This document shows, piece after piece, positions 44,907 through 56,659 of a stretch of DNA of 64,000 bases (position 1 is its first letter; each line of letters begins with the position of its first letter). Source of the DNA: Macrolepiota albuminosa. Taxonomy: Eukaryota; Basidiomycota; Agaricomycetes; Agaricales; Agaricaceae. The translations under genes and the position numbers were made by a program. Where the stretch lies: the NCBI GenBank assembly GCA_027475525.1, contig JAMWFC010000005.1, positions 434,001 to 498,000 on the forward strand. Reading direction: 5' to 3'. Below the pieces are notes generated by a model. That model ran no database searches. It was not told the DNA's origin and saw only the letters and a program-made list of their open reading frames with translations.

Positions 44907-45252
44907 AGATGACGATGCAAAGCGAGTAAATATTGACGAAAAGACGAGAAGATGACTATAATAAAACTAGTAAATGTGAGTGGGGGGGCGACGCGACCTT
45001 CCCATCGCGCACTTACTTTAGCTATTTTGGTGAATGCGAGAAGACGAGCAGACCAAACTGTGAAATAGCTAATGTGAAGGGTGAGCAAGGCTCACTTGAA
45101 AGGTGTGGCTTGCGGTCTCACCAATGGAGCGCGACGTAAGATGGATTATATAAAGAAGATGACGAGCGTCGCAATAGCTGTGAGGACGAACGGAGTTCGT
45201 GGTGAGACCGATATAACTGTGTGAAGGAGCAACGACGTGCTCACCTGGCAGG

Positions 45253-45315
45253 CGATGGGTTATTGTAGGACGATCCTGACCTCGTCGAGAATTGGGACAA
45301 TGAGGTATGGGCATC
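45253..45315 (+). pseudogene. Orphan last exon of the Cdc25-like phosphatase
   Basis: Reads DDPDLVENWDNEVWASEW then a stop, against DDPDLVENWDKEVWESEW in the gene at 39743. The upstream exons with the catalytic Cys are absent, so this is a non-functional leftover of the inverted duplication. Confidence 0.7.
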
Positions 45316-45469
45316 AGAATGGATTTGATTAGTGTACTGTATTCTTCGATGCTTATCAGGATAGTGTTGATGAGTCCTGGGCCTGATCATCGGTCTGTTT
45401 CGCCAAGCGACAAGGCATGCTCTCGATGACTCGCGTCACGGACTCTCGTTCCTTTGCTAACATATTTGG

Positions 45470-45832
45470 CTATCCGTGAAGGTGTTGGGGTGTATGAGAT
45501 AGATTTGAGGAGAGTAAAACGCACAAGGAACCGAGAGATATGAGGGCAAACGTAGCACACGCCCAGTTCCCCGCCACGAAAGCAGCGGAAGGGACCCTCA
45601 GTCTGAGATACTTTAAAGGCCGACTAAATGGGACGCACAAGCAGACTTCGCCTGAACGATACCGATCCTCAAGCCGCTCGCTATTCCACCCAACAGACTG
45701 TTCCGTGCACAAGGGACATCCAATATGAGTGATGCTACGATATGCATCTACGAATCAGTTTCCAGTAGGGGATGGTATCTTTGAGGGCGGGGGTGGAATA
45801 GACGAGTCACACGGCGCGTTTGAGGATGACAT
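45470..45832 (-). pseudogene. COX20 pseudogene
   Basis: Starts at the ATG at 45832 and follows COX20 (39213) through exon 1. The Trp codon of TGNWF has become TGA (45755-45757), two bases are missing near 45720 (in HIGDVPC), and further changes follow. The intron and second membrane segment (FVAGNWACATFALISLGS) are still readable. Direct comparison with the intact copy proves a TGG-to-TGA change. Confidence 0.75.
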
Positions 45833-45879
45833 CGTCAGCCTCTGCTGCTGTCGCGAGAACGGATCACGGGATAAGGACA

Positions 45880-46421
45880 GGAACGGGTCGTAGAGTAGCA
45901 CTCGAGCGGCCGCGTGCAAATCAACTCGAGGTGAATAATATGAGGTGAGAGAGCGACTGCGCGCTCACCTGTGCCGCACCGGGGCAATCGCAGAGAGATG
46001 GCAGCACAAGAAGGTGAAACTTTTCAGCCTTGCTGTTCCCCACTTATGCGCCATGCCGAGAACGGCTTGAAGTTTCTTTTGTGAAAGTAAACAAACGCGA
46101 ACGATTATCATGCAGGGAACCCGAGAAATATTGGCACGTGATGCAGTGTCCAGGATGAACCAACCTACATCAAGATCGAGCTTACAGTCATTTGCAGAAC
46201 GTAAGGTGGGGATGAACTGCTCAATTTATTCTGTTGTAGCGGATAATAAGAACAAGTATTAGTTAAATGACAAACGAACTACTTGATCATTGTATGGTTT
46301 CAGGAGGAACAATTTATCTGAGAGAACCCATACCCTGCAGTTTGTAGACGTCCAGAACAGAAGCAACATTCTGCAATGCCTTTGAAGAACGGTCTGCCAT
46401 ATGGGGTTCAGCAAAAAACCG
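45880..46421. other. Region without recognisable genes, ends at an assembly gap
   Basis: No convincing frame. Contains a GCGGCCGC site and unremarkable sequence up to the gap. Confidence 0.4.
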
Positions 46422-46521
46422 NNNNNNNNNNNNNNNNNNNNNNNNNNNNNNNNNNNNNNNNNNNNNNNNNNNNNNNNNNNNNNNNNNNNNNNNNNNNNNN
46501 NNNNNNNNNNNNNNNNNNNNN
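46422..46521. other. Assembly gap of 100 N
   Basis: Exactly 100 N, the conventional filler for a gap of unknown size. Block copy B starts on the next base. Confidence 0.99.
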
Positions 46522-46579
46522 ATTAACATGAGCAGGAAGGCTCCTGAGTATCAGCTATTGACAATCAGCAAACAGCTTC

Positions 46580-48470
46580 CTAAGCGTCAATACTCAACAC
46601 AGGAATCAGAAGGTCGGCTTGATCCATATTCAGGTAGCCTTGGATTGCCGCACCCCTTACAAAAAGCAGGTAGGTAGCTTCATTGGTGATCGTCAACTTG
46701 TCGCCTGCCTTGACGAACTGCGTAAAATGCACAAACACGTTTTTGAATGCTTTTTTGAGCGTCTTTCCTCGCATGTTTGCAGGCCGCGCTCTAAGAACTT
46801 TCTTAATGTCCTCCTTTGGGATGAGAGCACGGAGAAAGTCAATGACAGGAATCATTTGGCTGAACGAGACCTTGGCCTGGAGAAAATTGCCTCTAGAGGT
46901 GGGGTTCTTCAAGATCAAGATGTTGTGGGCCAGAGTGCAGAGTATCCTTGAGACCAGTTCCTTTCTCTGTCCCTTGTCGATCAGTTCCTTATCAAGCCAT
47001 GCTGAGATGGCAAATGGTATGTCATACTTGTATATTGCTATGATCTCGTTGATTATCTCTTCTGACCACTGTTGGTCTTGGACGTGATTCCCTCTTACTA
47101 CTTTGATGAGACATCTTTTGAATATCGCACGAGAAGCCGCTTCTGCCACGAAAGTTTGGATGAGTATCCACCACAGAGATACTGTTGATGCTGTGGAACG
47201 GAGTACACAGTTTGCATGCTGCTGGTGACAAGGAGCCCTTCAAGTAAAACGGCTTTGTCTCGGTTTGACTCAAAGGTCAGATCAACACGAACAGCAAGAG
47301 GTGGAAGCAGCTCTTTAAGAGGGTAATCATGAAGTTTATTCCAAGTCGTATCCTCAAGACATAATTCCAATTTTTTCATGGCATAAGCCATCGTGAACTC
47401 TTCATTTGTTGGCTAGTGTTCTAAAACTGCACAAAACATGGAATACACAGCTTGAGTAACAAAGAACGCAAAATACCAAATATATATGACTTACAGTGGA
47501 TGACCAAATTGCGCCATGAACTGCAAGGGAACTGCGAGGAACATATTTCCTCAGGAGAATGCTTGCCTTCAGTCACAAGGATCGGTTCCTTCCAGACATC
47601 AAAAGGAAGTTTGATAAAAGGGACATGCATATTATCATCACTTTCTGCAGACTCGAACGACACGGGGTGGGAAGACCAGAAATTTTGTGCACTTGGGGTA
47701 GATTCAGATAAACGTGAATACATCGACAGGAATAGTGCAAAGACTGGTGCTCCTGTCATATAAGTGAAGGCTTTACACAGGCACTGATAAGCTGTGCATT
47801 TTGGTACCTCTTTAGATGTTACCGTGGCCTTGGTAAGATGATGTGCTTCATCGAAATAGAAGATGAAAGCAGGTTCTGGATCATTCCCCTCAGGTTTGAT
47901 TTTCTTTGAGACTTTGGCCAGGAAGTCCGTTACTGGGAAACAATATCAGCACCAGATTCTTCATGGCTGACCAAATACCCACAGAACTCCGCTAGAATAT
48001 CCTCAAATGGGACATCCTTGTTTAAAATATCTTTGATTTCTTCCAAAGATGTAATCATGTCAATTGCCGCAGTATACATCTCCACATGAACCTTGCTCTG
48101 AGGATCACCAATATGCTTGTACCATTCTGCAGCAAGATCTTCGGTCCTATGACCTGACACCTTCTGTTCATTGATATAGGCATCAGCAAAGGCGACGGCC
48201 TGCAGTAAAAACAGCAGATAGTGGTGCTGAACATAAAGTGCTGGCTTGAATTTAAATCTGTAGAAGAAACTGACTAGTGGCTCTCCATTGGCATAACTGC
48301 CAAGTGGATAGCCTTCATTGTGAGGTCAGAATTAATACATAATATGAAGCAAGCAAATCACCTGATATGTCTGATTGAGGTCTTAGGATTATCGGCATCA
48401 CAGAAACAGACTGGGAAAGCTGGTCTATTAGCCAAGGTTTACCGGTTCCTGATCATGAATTCCCATGGTT
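46580..48470 (-). pseudogene. P-loop NTPase-like gene, copy B (C-terminally deleted)
   Basis: Same exons and the same two one-base shifts as copy A. The last exon is cut by the 731-bp deletion after QADLLIPV, so the acidic C-terminal tail and about 240 residues are missing. The deletion joint shares a short AC overlap. The Walker A-like GTGKP and Walker B-like FYFDEAHH are unchanged. It is non-functional in this form. Confidence 0.5.
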
Positions 48471-48992
48471 TGCTGAAGCGGGAGGAAGAGCACATGTTGT
48501 TTATGGCTCATTGTAATAGACGGTGGGCATCGCCTACCTACATAGCCCATCTTCCAAGCAGTTTGTACCATGAGCAAAACTTCTGAGACAAGCATTTCTT
48601 CTTAGTACATGAGGATGAGAACAGAACTTCTTTGAACACTCACCGGTGCTTGGCATGTAAGTTTGATGATGAGAAGTTTGAGGATGTTTCTTGTTTTCTG
48701 CTTTGAATATTGAGAAATGAGTCACAGAACTAGTGGAGGATATGAAGGATGAACTGTAATGAATCAGTACCATTGTTGCCAAGTAAGACAAATGGTAACA
48801 AAACAGACAAGTTTAAAGTCTCGTTGATAAAGTCGTTGATTGAGTGAATAATGATTTGAAAAAAGTAAGCGAGACAAAAATACTAATAAGGAACTTAATA
48901 GAAACTTCTAGAGCATTCTGGAACATCACATGATCTGCAACAAACTTGTGAGGAACTGAGACGTTCGAGCTTGTAAGAACCCTTTCTCTTAC

Positions 48993-49028
48993 TTACGTAA
49001 GAGAGTCGGGGATGATGGTGCGCCGACA
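48993..49028 (-). repeat. Element terminus, right-type, divergent copy (block B)
   Basis: Copy of 29800-29835 in block B. Confidence 0.35.
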
Positions 49029-49619
49029 GATCTATGAACACTGACTGGCTGTTTTTGCAAACTGCAAGGAGGATCTCATCGCCAAACTCCAGAGAGCTCT
49101 ACATGCCCAGGCAATGACAAAACACTCGGATTGTGTTCGTCTTTTCTGGACAAGGTGGTCAGTATTTCAGGGATGTAGGTTTTGCTCTATCAGAAAACTC
49201 ATCTTTTTGAGACTCGCGTCAATGAATGCCACAGTATCCTTAAGAAGGCAGGCTTTCCTGGAGCCCTAACTATTCTCACAAGGAGACGAAATAGAGGAGC
49301 AGGAGGGGAGGGAGGAGAGGAGATGGATTGAAAGGATGCGCAACTTCAGATTAAAACAAGATCCGGCGTATTAGAAGGACTTCACAATCAAGGCAGGCGC
49401 ACATGAAAAACGAAGCAATAACGCGATGGAAAGAGTACACAAAAAGGAAGAGATGGACACTAACCACCCATGATTCGTACTTATCGTCACGTTCATTTGC
49501 GGAAACACAAGTCGCTTCTGAGTCCTCGACAAATTCCAAGTATTTTGAACCAAAATTTTCAAGTGCAGAGTCATCCTTTGCACATCAACTAAGATAAGAA
49601 TTAAAGTCTGAATTCAAAG

Positions 49620-49652
49620 CTAGAGTCGGGGATGGCACATGCGCCGCTACGA
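49620..49652 (-). repeat. Element terminus, right-type (block B)
   Basis: Copy of 30427-30459. The matching left end of this copy, if it exists, lies beyond the N gap. Confidence 0.45.
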
Positions 49653-49784
49653 TGATTGTCGTGGGTCCGGTCAGTATTTGTTTGCCGAGTACCTGGTAAC
49701 CGCACATGCCGTGGGCCACGGAATCGGAGTTGAAATTTGAAATGTCATAAAAGATCGTTCAACCTCTCTCAAAACTCATGCCCA

Positions 49785-51053
49785 ATGTCCTCTACATCAG
49801 TGCCCATTACGCAAATTCAGTCTCATCTTGAGGAAGATCTGTACTTCTTGTGGAAGAGATCACCCTTGAAGCTTTGTCAGCGCACGAATTCTCCTCTTCA
49901 GGCACGCCTGCTCGACATAGTGGCTTTGTTTTTGACCACCGGTGAATCAAATCCCACTCTCGCCACATTCTGGTGGGAGAAAGAAGCCAAACTCTACATA
50001 GCAAAGAGTCCACCCTCTGACACTCAAAACGATGCCATCATCGCGAAAGCATTTTTTGACGACTTGAAACAGGCTCAGGGCTTCGAGAGTATGATCCCTT
50101 TTCTTGCTACGTATAGCCAGGCCAGCGTCAATAAGCGAATTCGTAATCTTCGCAAATCTCTGGAAATGGCACATGAAATTTTCGGCAAATCCGATGATAC
50201 AGAAGACCCTGTCAATCGACTGAAGGACATCATTTTAACTTTCCAACCTCCATTTGCTTTCGATGATTCCGAAAACGCGATAAGCACTTTTAAGGAGCTT
50301 GTTATAATCTCCCGAAGAGTGCTAGATGCCCACGATCTTGCCTTTTCTCGTTGGTATCATAACGCATATGTTTGTCGTCTGCAACGACGCCTTGACAAAA
50401 TGGCCCAATATCTCCGTGTCGGAGTCCTCATCAAATTCTGGAAGAAGCGCGGGAAAGATATCGACGTCACCTGGGTTCCCGCTATTGAGCTGGGTGGTAC
50501 AACTCGTACAATAAAGATGGAAGCAGCTATGAATCGATATTCGACCGTGATTCCTGAAAAATTCGCTTCGAGTACCGAAGCACTTAGAGCTCACGTAATG
50601 TGGCTTTCTGAGCTGATGGGAACCATTACAGTCACTCCACATGTCCATGCAGAAGTTAGTTTGATTCTCTATGTGTCTGAGAAGGTTGGCTTGCGACATT
50701 TGCAGGATGGTTCAGAGCTGCTCATTGGGAGCAACAAGACCAGTTGTCTGGCATGTACATGTTGGAGGAGAGAGTTCAATTCTGCCCTTGGTACGAATTG
50801 GGAAACCACTTGCACCTATGGCCAAGATGCTGATGAGACGACCTGGAAAACCATAATGAGCAACAGTGCACCACGCTTTCACTGGAGCATTCCTTATGCT
50901 GATAACGATCTGCCTCTACGTGGTATCGATCCATGTACACTTCGTCGTTGCTACGAAGCTGTGCTCAATTGCGTCCAGAGCGAATTGAAAGTACTGTTCG
51001 AAAAGGTGCTCGTCGCAGCCGATGAATTGATCTCTCGCATAAATAGCAAATAG
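49785..51053 (+). CDS. OTT_1508-like nucleic acid deaminase, copy B
   Basis: Identical in length to copy A. Three amino-acid differences were seen (Ala to Thr in FLATGES, Glu to Ala in STEELRA, Lys to Asn in LGTKWE). The catalytic HAE and CxxC are intact and there is no stop. Same upstream word GGTAACCGCACATG at 49695. Either a recent paralogue or the other allele placed in the same scaffold. Confidence 0.6.
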   Translation: MSSTSVPITQIQSHLEEDLYFLWKRSPLKLCQRTNSPLQARLLDIVALFLTTGESNPTLATFWWEKEAKLYIAKSPPSDTQNDAIIAKAFFDDLKQAQGFESMIPFLATYSQASVNKRIRNLRKSLEMAHEIFGKSDDTEDPVNRLKDIILTFQPPFAFDDSENAISTFKELVIISRRVLDAHDLAFSRWYHNAYVCRLQRRLDKMAQYLRVGVLIKFWKKRGKDIDVTWVPAIELGGTTRTIKMEAAMNRYSTVIPEKFASSTEALRAHVMWLSELMGTITVTPHVHAEVSLILYVSEKVGLRHLQDGSELLIGSNKTSCLACTCWRREFNSALGTNWETTCTYGQDADETTWKTIMSNSAPRFHWSIPYADNDLPLRGIDPCTLRRCYEAVLNCVQSELKVLFEKVLVAADELISRINSK

Positions 51054-51556
51054 ACAGACATGATGGACATCTTTTCTGTTCCAAGTAATTTTCAGAATGT
51101 CTATAAGTGAACTTTTGCACCTTGTTAGTGTTGCGACCTATTGTACCGTAAGTATTCCTTGACCCATTGTTGTTATCGCATCACATTATATCAAATTGCA
51201 ATGTCCCAGAACATACAAGAATATATGTATTCCTCTATCAACTATGGGAGGTAGGCACACAACCCACGTTCGGAGATTGCATAGGAAGTCATGGAAAACC
51301 AAATTCACCACACAACAATACCAAGTCCTCAGTATACCCCGTTTCGCCCCAGCAGTGCTTCAAGGAGCTGGATAACGACATACTAAAGTAACTAGTGATA
51401 TCCTGGTGTAAAGTAAATAGTCCTAGTAATGGTAAGCACTGTCAGTGCTCAACAACCCCGCACAAACCGCCAACGCGGATTACGGGGAGTACTACTACGT
51501 CTTCAGACCCGAAGGGGGTGGTACGTCGTGCCCTCCTACCCTTGACCGGGAAGAAG

Positions 51557-51858
51557 TGTAACGTTTTGCCCAAAATGGAACACGTCGGAATTGGAACCAG
51601 TTGGACTAGCTGTCCCATTGTAAGCCGTACAGTCTCAACCAGCACAGAACAGGACCACGTTATCTATTTGATGACGTACGAATACCAACAGCCGTTTACC
51701 GAAGAGAGCGCGGAATAAGGGAAAGAGGGAGAAAAGAGAAGGAAAAGTCCGTAAGTATTCTATCGCGCTCTGGCTTTTATCCAGCCGCTCGTTAAGGTTC
51801 TGTCGTTTGGTCCATTATGACGTACGACGTAAGTAGTTGTAATCGTTCCGGGATTACA
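51557..51858 (-). mobile_element. 3' LTR of the truncated gypsy element, copy B
   Basis: Copy of 32364-32665 with the same ends and adjacent purine tract. Confidence 0.65.
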
Positions 51859-51868
51859 CCCCTCCCCA

Positions 51869-52833
51869 TTAAAAAAAATTTGAGCGTGAAAAAAAAGAGA
51901 AGTGTATCAAGAGTAAGACGACAAAAGAAAACTGCTCACACGGGTGCGTCAAAAACCCAGTGGGAAAAGCTACCGGCGGCAGGCACATGGAGAAGAAGAA
52001 CTGAACATTAATCCTGACCATCTCCTGCCAACCAGACGTCCAACGCCGCATTGTTTTGAAGCTCCTTACTGGACAACCATTTGTCGTGCTCTGGCCTGAA
52101 ACCGGCATATCGAACGAGATATTGTTGTCCACGTCCTTGTCGTTGGGAGGCAACGATCTTTTCTACAAAAAATTCTTCGTGATTAGTGTCCGGAGCGAAA
52201 ACCAGAGACGGTTCTGGTCGTTCTCATGAAGGGAAAAGGGTAGCGTTGTTTTCCGCAAAATGCAGAAGTTTAGATGTATGAGATATTGTACAAATGGGGT
52301 CGTCCCGATGGGGCACGAAAACGGTGACGTCGCCGTGATGCGATATGGACCATCGTACCTAGGCATCAGTTTTGCTACTCGTCAGTTACCTTTCCTCTTG
52401 TATAGATTTCGGTCGTCTTTTGTAGAGACCAGCACTCGTTCGCCAGTCTCAAACAGAAAATCATCATGTCTAGAGTTGTTGGCTTGAGCAGCTTGTAACA
52501 GGTTGTCTTGGGCTGTTGCCGTGTCGATCTGTAAGTGTTCGATGACTTCTCTGGCTGTTGATTCTTCAACGTCAGTGCCGGAGCGTGAAGTTACCAACGG
52601 AGGGACAATGCGTGGTGTACGCCCCATGCGTAGCTGAAACAGTGAGAATCCCGTTGACTTGTTGACCGTGTTCATAATGTCAAATCAAATTTGAGGCAAC
52701 GCCTGCCACCAACCCCGTTGATTGCGGTCAACATGGAAACGCAAGGCCTGGTTAATGGTCTTGTTGGAACGCTTGCTCACGCCATCTGTCTGTGGGTGGT
52801 ACACGGTCGACATTAATACTTTAATTCCTGTTA
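51869..52833 (-). pseudogene. Truncated gypsy integrase/chromodomain, copy B
   Basis: Copy of 32676-33640 with a few transitions (for example GGCGG to GGTGG near 52797). The same breaks are present, so it was dead before the block duplicated. Confidence 0.7.
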
Positions 52834-53362
52834 ACAATGTGAGATGTTTCCAGAACCTGGATACAAACAGCTTATCACAATCACAGACTGTTAGAACCTA
52901 TGTCACACTGATACAAGAATGTAACCTCAGTTCAATGTGTGTAATTGACTGTATTCATGTCGTACCTGATACAAGAATGTAACTATTGGTACGTCATGAG
53001 TAAGGTATAGGAGCGGCAGGAATGAAACTCACCCTCAGTTCAATGTGCGTAATTGACTGAGGGTGTGGGATGGTGGAGTGTCTTATTTAAGTAGATACGG
53101 GACAAAGGGAGCTTTGTCCCTAGCATGACGGTGGCCAGACAGTGGCCAGACAGTGTGTGTGATGGGGCAAGGACATACCCAAACCCAAACCCAAACCCAA
53201 ACCCAAGCACAAATCCAAATCCAAACCACAAAGAAAGCTTTGTCCCTAGTGTATGGTTGAGTAGTGTGTGTGATGCTGGAGAATGTGATTTGATCGAGGG
53301 TCGAGGATGTGTCGTCATTTGTGGGCGTGTGGGCGCTAACACTTCTCCTCAGCTGAGACCTC

Positions 53363-53757
53363 GCATTGTCGTTAGGTTCAGTCAGAGGAATCGGCGGCAC
53401 CTCCATCGAGGCATTAGGTATTGGGACTATCCGCTTGCATATTCAAAATGAAGCCCAAATAATACTGGAAAACGCACTCTACATACCAACGTCCACTGTA
53501 CGACTTATCTCCGTATCCGCACTCGTTACAGGCATGCACGCATCGATCACTTTCAGTAGCATGGGAGTTACCATCTTGGACGACACTAGCGGAATGCTTC
53601 TTGCCTCAGGACCACTTATTCCCAGACGTCGCCTCTACACACTTGACCTACAGAACGCGACACTAGCGGAATGCTTCTTGCCTCAGGACCACTTATTCCC
53701 AGACGTCGCCTCTACACACTTGACCTACAGAACGCGCTGGCCGAACACGCTCTCACA
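53363..53757 (+). pseudogene. Copia pol fragment, copy B, cut by the G2 LTR
   Basis: Copy of 34170-34487. It is interrupted first by a 77-bp duplication (53581-53734) and then by the G2 LTR at 53759, upstream of the GAG-pre-integrase zinc module still present in copy A. So G2 inserted after the block duplicated, or in only one allele. Confidence 0.75.
53581..53734. repeat. 77-bp tandem duplication (assembly-type), absent from copy A
   Basis: Offset 77 bp, identical copies. Copy A has this segment once (34388-34464). Confidence 0.9.
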
Positions 53758-53758
53758 G

Positions 53759-54627
53759 TGTCAGGTTCCGCTGAATCGGGGGCTTTCCGGGAAAGCGACG
53801 CCCTTACGATGCGGACTTGATCTACGGATACTCGGGTGTCTGGAACTCCGGGGCTAGGACTCCGGGGTTCAAGGCGAGGACAGGGGTAATCCCGGGAGAG
53901 GGGACTAGAGTCCGGGGGTTTTGGATGAGAGTGGCTGGGGGTTAGAGGGGGTCGAGTCGTGAGCCGGAGGTTCTAAGACGAGACCAAGTTAGTAACTTAA
54001 GAGTCGCGAAGTGCGTACCAAACTTATAGCACGCGAATACTAAGGCGTGCCAGTCGAAGCGTACCAAACGAGGCGTACCAGTCAAACAAGAGGGCACGCA
54101 ATAACCAATGTAACAGTGTATGCAATATCAAGACTGGCGAATACAGTGGGGAGCTATGCTATAAGTACTACGGGAACGTGTCTCGGGGTTCCGGGGTGTC
54201 TAGGATGAGTTCCGGGGGCCATTGAGTAGCAGGCAGGGACTGTATACCGGGATCGCGCGTGTGGGGACGCGCGATCAATTGGCGAGTTCCGGGGGCCATT
54301 GAGTAGCAGGCAGGGACTGTATACCGGGATCGCGCGTGTGGGGACGCGCGATCAATTGGCATGGAGGGAGTTGTGATGCGTGGTGCATGATGCGTGATGG
54401 CCGCGCCGCAAGATCCGATCGTTGATGGCGGTTGGTCCCAGGGTCCATGATGCAAGGGTCCCGGGGGGCTGGCTGATGGTGATTGTTGACGGATGATGGC
54501 GGCCGTTGATGTGTGTGATGGCGGTGCCGGTAGTAGTGATGGCAGGGCGCGTTCTGTGGGGTCGGGGGGGGGTTAGCGGGTGGGGTTCCGGGGGTGTCTC
54601 GGGGTGGATCCGGAGGGGGTCGTGACA
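53759..54627 (-). mobile_element. 3' LTR of gypsy element G2
   Basis: In element orientation it starts TGTCACGACC at 54627 and ends GGAACCTGACA at 53759, with TGTCA/TGACA inverted ends. Length is 869 bp including one 77-bp duplication, so about 792 bp. A purine tract (CTAAGGGGGGGGTGA on the minus strand) directly precedes it at 54628-54642. The LTR sits inside copia copy B. Confidence 0.75.
54207..54360. repeat. 77-bp tandem duplication (assembly-type)
   Basis: Offset 77 bp within the G2 LTR. Confidence 0.85.
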
Positions 54628-54740
54628 TCACCCCCCCCTTAGCGCCGAGACCCTCCGAGGCGCTTCCGGGGGTGTCTCGGGTGGATCCGGAGGGGGTCGT
54701 GACATCACCCCCCCCTTAGCGCCGAGACCCTCCGAGGCGC
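54586..54740. repeat. 77-bp tandem duplication (assembly-type)
   Basis: Offset 78 then 77 bp because of one missing G. It duplicates the LTR/purine-tract junction of G2. Confidence 0.8.
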
Positions 54741-54830
54741 ACATAGACGGTGGCACGGGCCGGGTCTGGGCGTGGGATCTGTCACATGTCCTGACACGTA
54801 TCGAAAAAAATTTTCCCATCAAACTCAACC

Positions 54831-56658
54831 ATGTCGCGCACCCCGACGCATTCCCCAATGCCCCTGCCCACCAACGAAGTCGCGCCTTTGGTCATATGGG
54901 AGGCCCAGGACGCCTGGTATCGGCACCACCTGGATCAGGAGCGTGTCGCGGCGCTCTTTCAGCAACGTAGGTGCATTTGCGTGTTTTTTGCTTGGCCCGA
55001 TCAACCTCCCTTTTTTAGAACAACAAAACGCACCTGCCCCAGAGGTGGGACCCAGTCGCTTGCTGGAGGCTGCCCCGGAGGCACCGGTCAGTCCCCCGCT
55101 GTCGGTTCCCGCGGTAGCCCCTCAGGCGGGTCCCAGTCGCCCCGCGCCCACTGTCGCGCGGATGACCGTCCGACCCCCCCCGCCCTCCCCCTTCACCTCG
55201 CCCCCGCTTGGTCGCCCCGCGTTTTCGTCAATCGGGGATGGCCCCCGGCACCGTGTCGGTGGTCCTGGAGGATCTGCGTATCCCGTGGGCCGCCGTGTCG
55301 CAGTCGATGTTCGAGCAGGCCCTTGAGAGGCTCCAGGGGTTGCCCACCCATGCGTGGTGCGTGAGTAATGGGCCGGTAAGTGACTTTGTACCTTCGTGGC
55401 CGCCGCTAACGTCGACCCAGTGTGTGCACTGCGCTCGCCGGATGGTGCCGTGCCATTTCGAGGCCCCCAGCCCGTCGTCCCGGAGAGACTCGTCGGTGTG
55501 CGAGGCGTGTCGCGACAACCACGAGCGCTGCTCCGTTTCCGCTTTGTGGAGGGCGCGTTGCATGGCGCGGGAGCAGGGGTGGCCGTTGGGGGGTTTGACA
55601 CGCCGGATGGGGGTGGAGGAGAGGGACTGGGTGGTCGAGCCGCCGGTGGGAGCGCCGGAGGGTTCCGGGGGAGGCGCCGCCCTGACGAGGGGATCTCGGG
55701 TCAGGGGGGCGGCGGGAGTGGGGAGTCGGGGCCGGCCCGTGGTCCTGGTCACGCGCCGGGCAACCTGGGCTGGGGCGAGTCGTGCCGACAAGGGGAAGCG
55801 GCGAGCGTTGCCCAGTCCTTCCCCCGGCCCTTCCAAGCGGCCACGGCTCTCCTGGGAGTCCTCTTCCCCGGCCCCTTCCCTGCACCTGTCTCCGGCGGTC
55901 TTCTCCCCCTTGTCAGGGCGGCCGCTGGGCGTGGACGTGAGGGCGCTCCAGGAGCACGTGGATCGGGCCGAGCGGGAGAGGCAGGAGCTGGTTGACCACC
56001 ATCAGGTCACAGCTGAACACCTGCGGGGGGTTCGGACGACCCTGGCTCGGAGCGAGGAGGCGGTGAGGCAGGAGGCGGCAGCTCGGCGGTGGATGGAGGA
56101 GGACCGGGGGGCGGCAGCTCGGGAGCTGCAGGAGGCGCGGGTTGCACGAGGGGCGTTGGAGGCCGAGCGGGACGCGCTACGGGCCTGGCTGGAGCAAGGG
56201 ACGGGTCATCCGGAGCCGGCCCCCCAGAGCCTGCAGGACATGGTCGTCGCCTGGATGGCGGCTTTGAGTGAGTGGTTGGAGCCCCTCTACCGAGTTCCCA
56301 TGCTGATTTCCTAGGTTGGGCCCGGGAGCACCGCCTGCTCCTGGACGGGGCGGCTGCGGCGCTGGCTTCTCTGCAGGAGGGTCAGCGGCCCGAGTTGGCA
56401 ACCCCCGGGGCGGAGCGTGGGTTGGACCTGCTGGGGAGGCTGGTCTCGGCGCACCGGCGGAGGAACATCCCAGCGCCGGGTACCTGGTTCGAGAGAATTC
56501 TGGACGAAGGCGAGCTCCTTCCGTCCTGGGACCAGCTGCTGGAGGAGGCGTCACAGGAGTACGTTCCGGGGGAGCGGGAGGGAGAGGAGCCCCAGGGTTG
56601 GCCGTCGCGGTCCAGCGGGGGAGAGGGAGGGAAGGGGGGCCCGGAGACCCCTCACTAG
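54831..56658 (+). CDS. Four-exon gene antisense in G2, Zn2Cys6-like cluster and coiled coil
   Basis: Exons 54831-54966, 55019-55375, 55421-56267 and 56315-56658, all GT-AG; a one-base shift near the run of eight C at about 55175 must be allowed. Exon 2 is Pro-rich and contains TVSVVLEDLRIPWAAVSQ. Exon 3 opens directly with CX2CX6CX15CX2CX6C (CVHCARRMVPC ... CEACRDNHERC), the spacing of a Zn(II)2Cys6 DNA-binding cluster. It goes on through a basic DKGKRRALPSP and a long coiled coil (RALQEHVDRAERERQELVDH). Exon 4 is helical and acidic. It lies wholly between the G2 pol end and LTR, on the opposite strand. Confidence 0.65.
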
Positions 56659-56659
56659 C

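Larger units (their letters stand above)
45240..45870. repeat. Inverted, decayed duplicate of the COX20/phosphatase junction
   Basis: Matches 39140-39810 in reverse orientation with many substitutions and small deletions. It holds COX20 on the minus strand and the last phosphatase exon on the plus strand. Confidence 0.75.
46522..53757. repeat. Duplicated block, copy B
   Basis: Second copy of 26520-34487, same orientation, lacking the 731 bp 26597-27328. Its left end touches the N gap and its right end the G2 LTR. Differences from copy A are mostly C/T and G/A, many at CpG. Confidence 0.85.

Noticed and set aside
54831..56658. GC-rich long frames on both strands as separate genes
   Set aside because: High GC content opens several frames at once. 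Only the plus-strand frame has consistent splice sites and a motif; the minus-strand frames (e.g. 55228-55836) are Arg/Pro-rich shadows.
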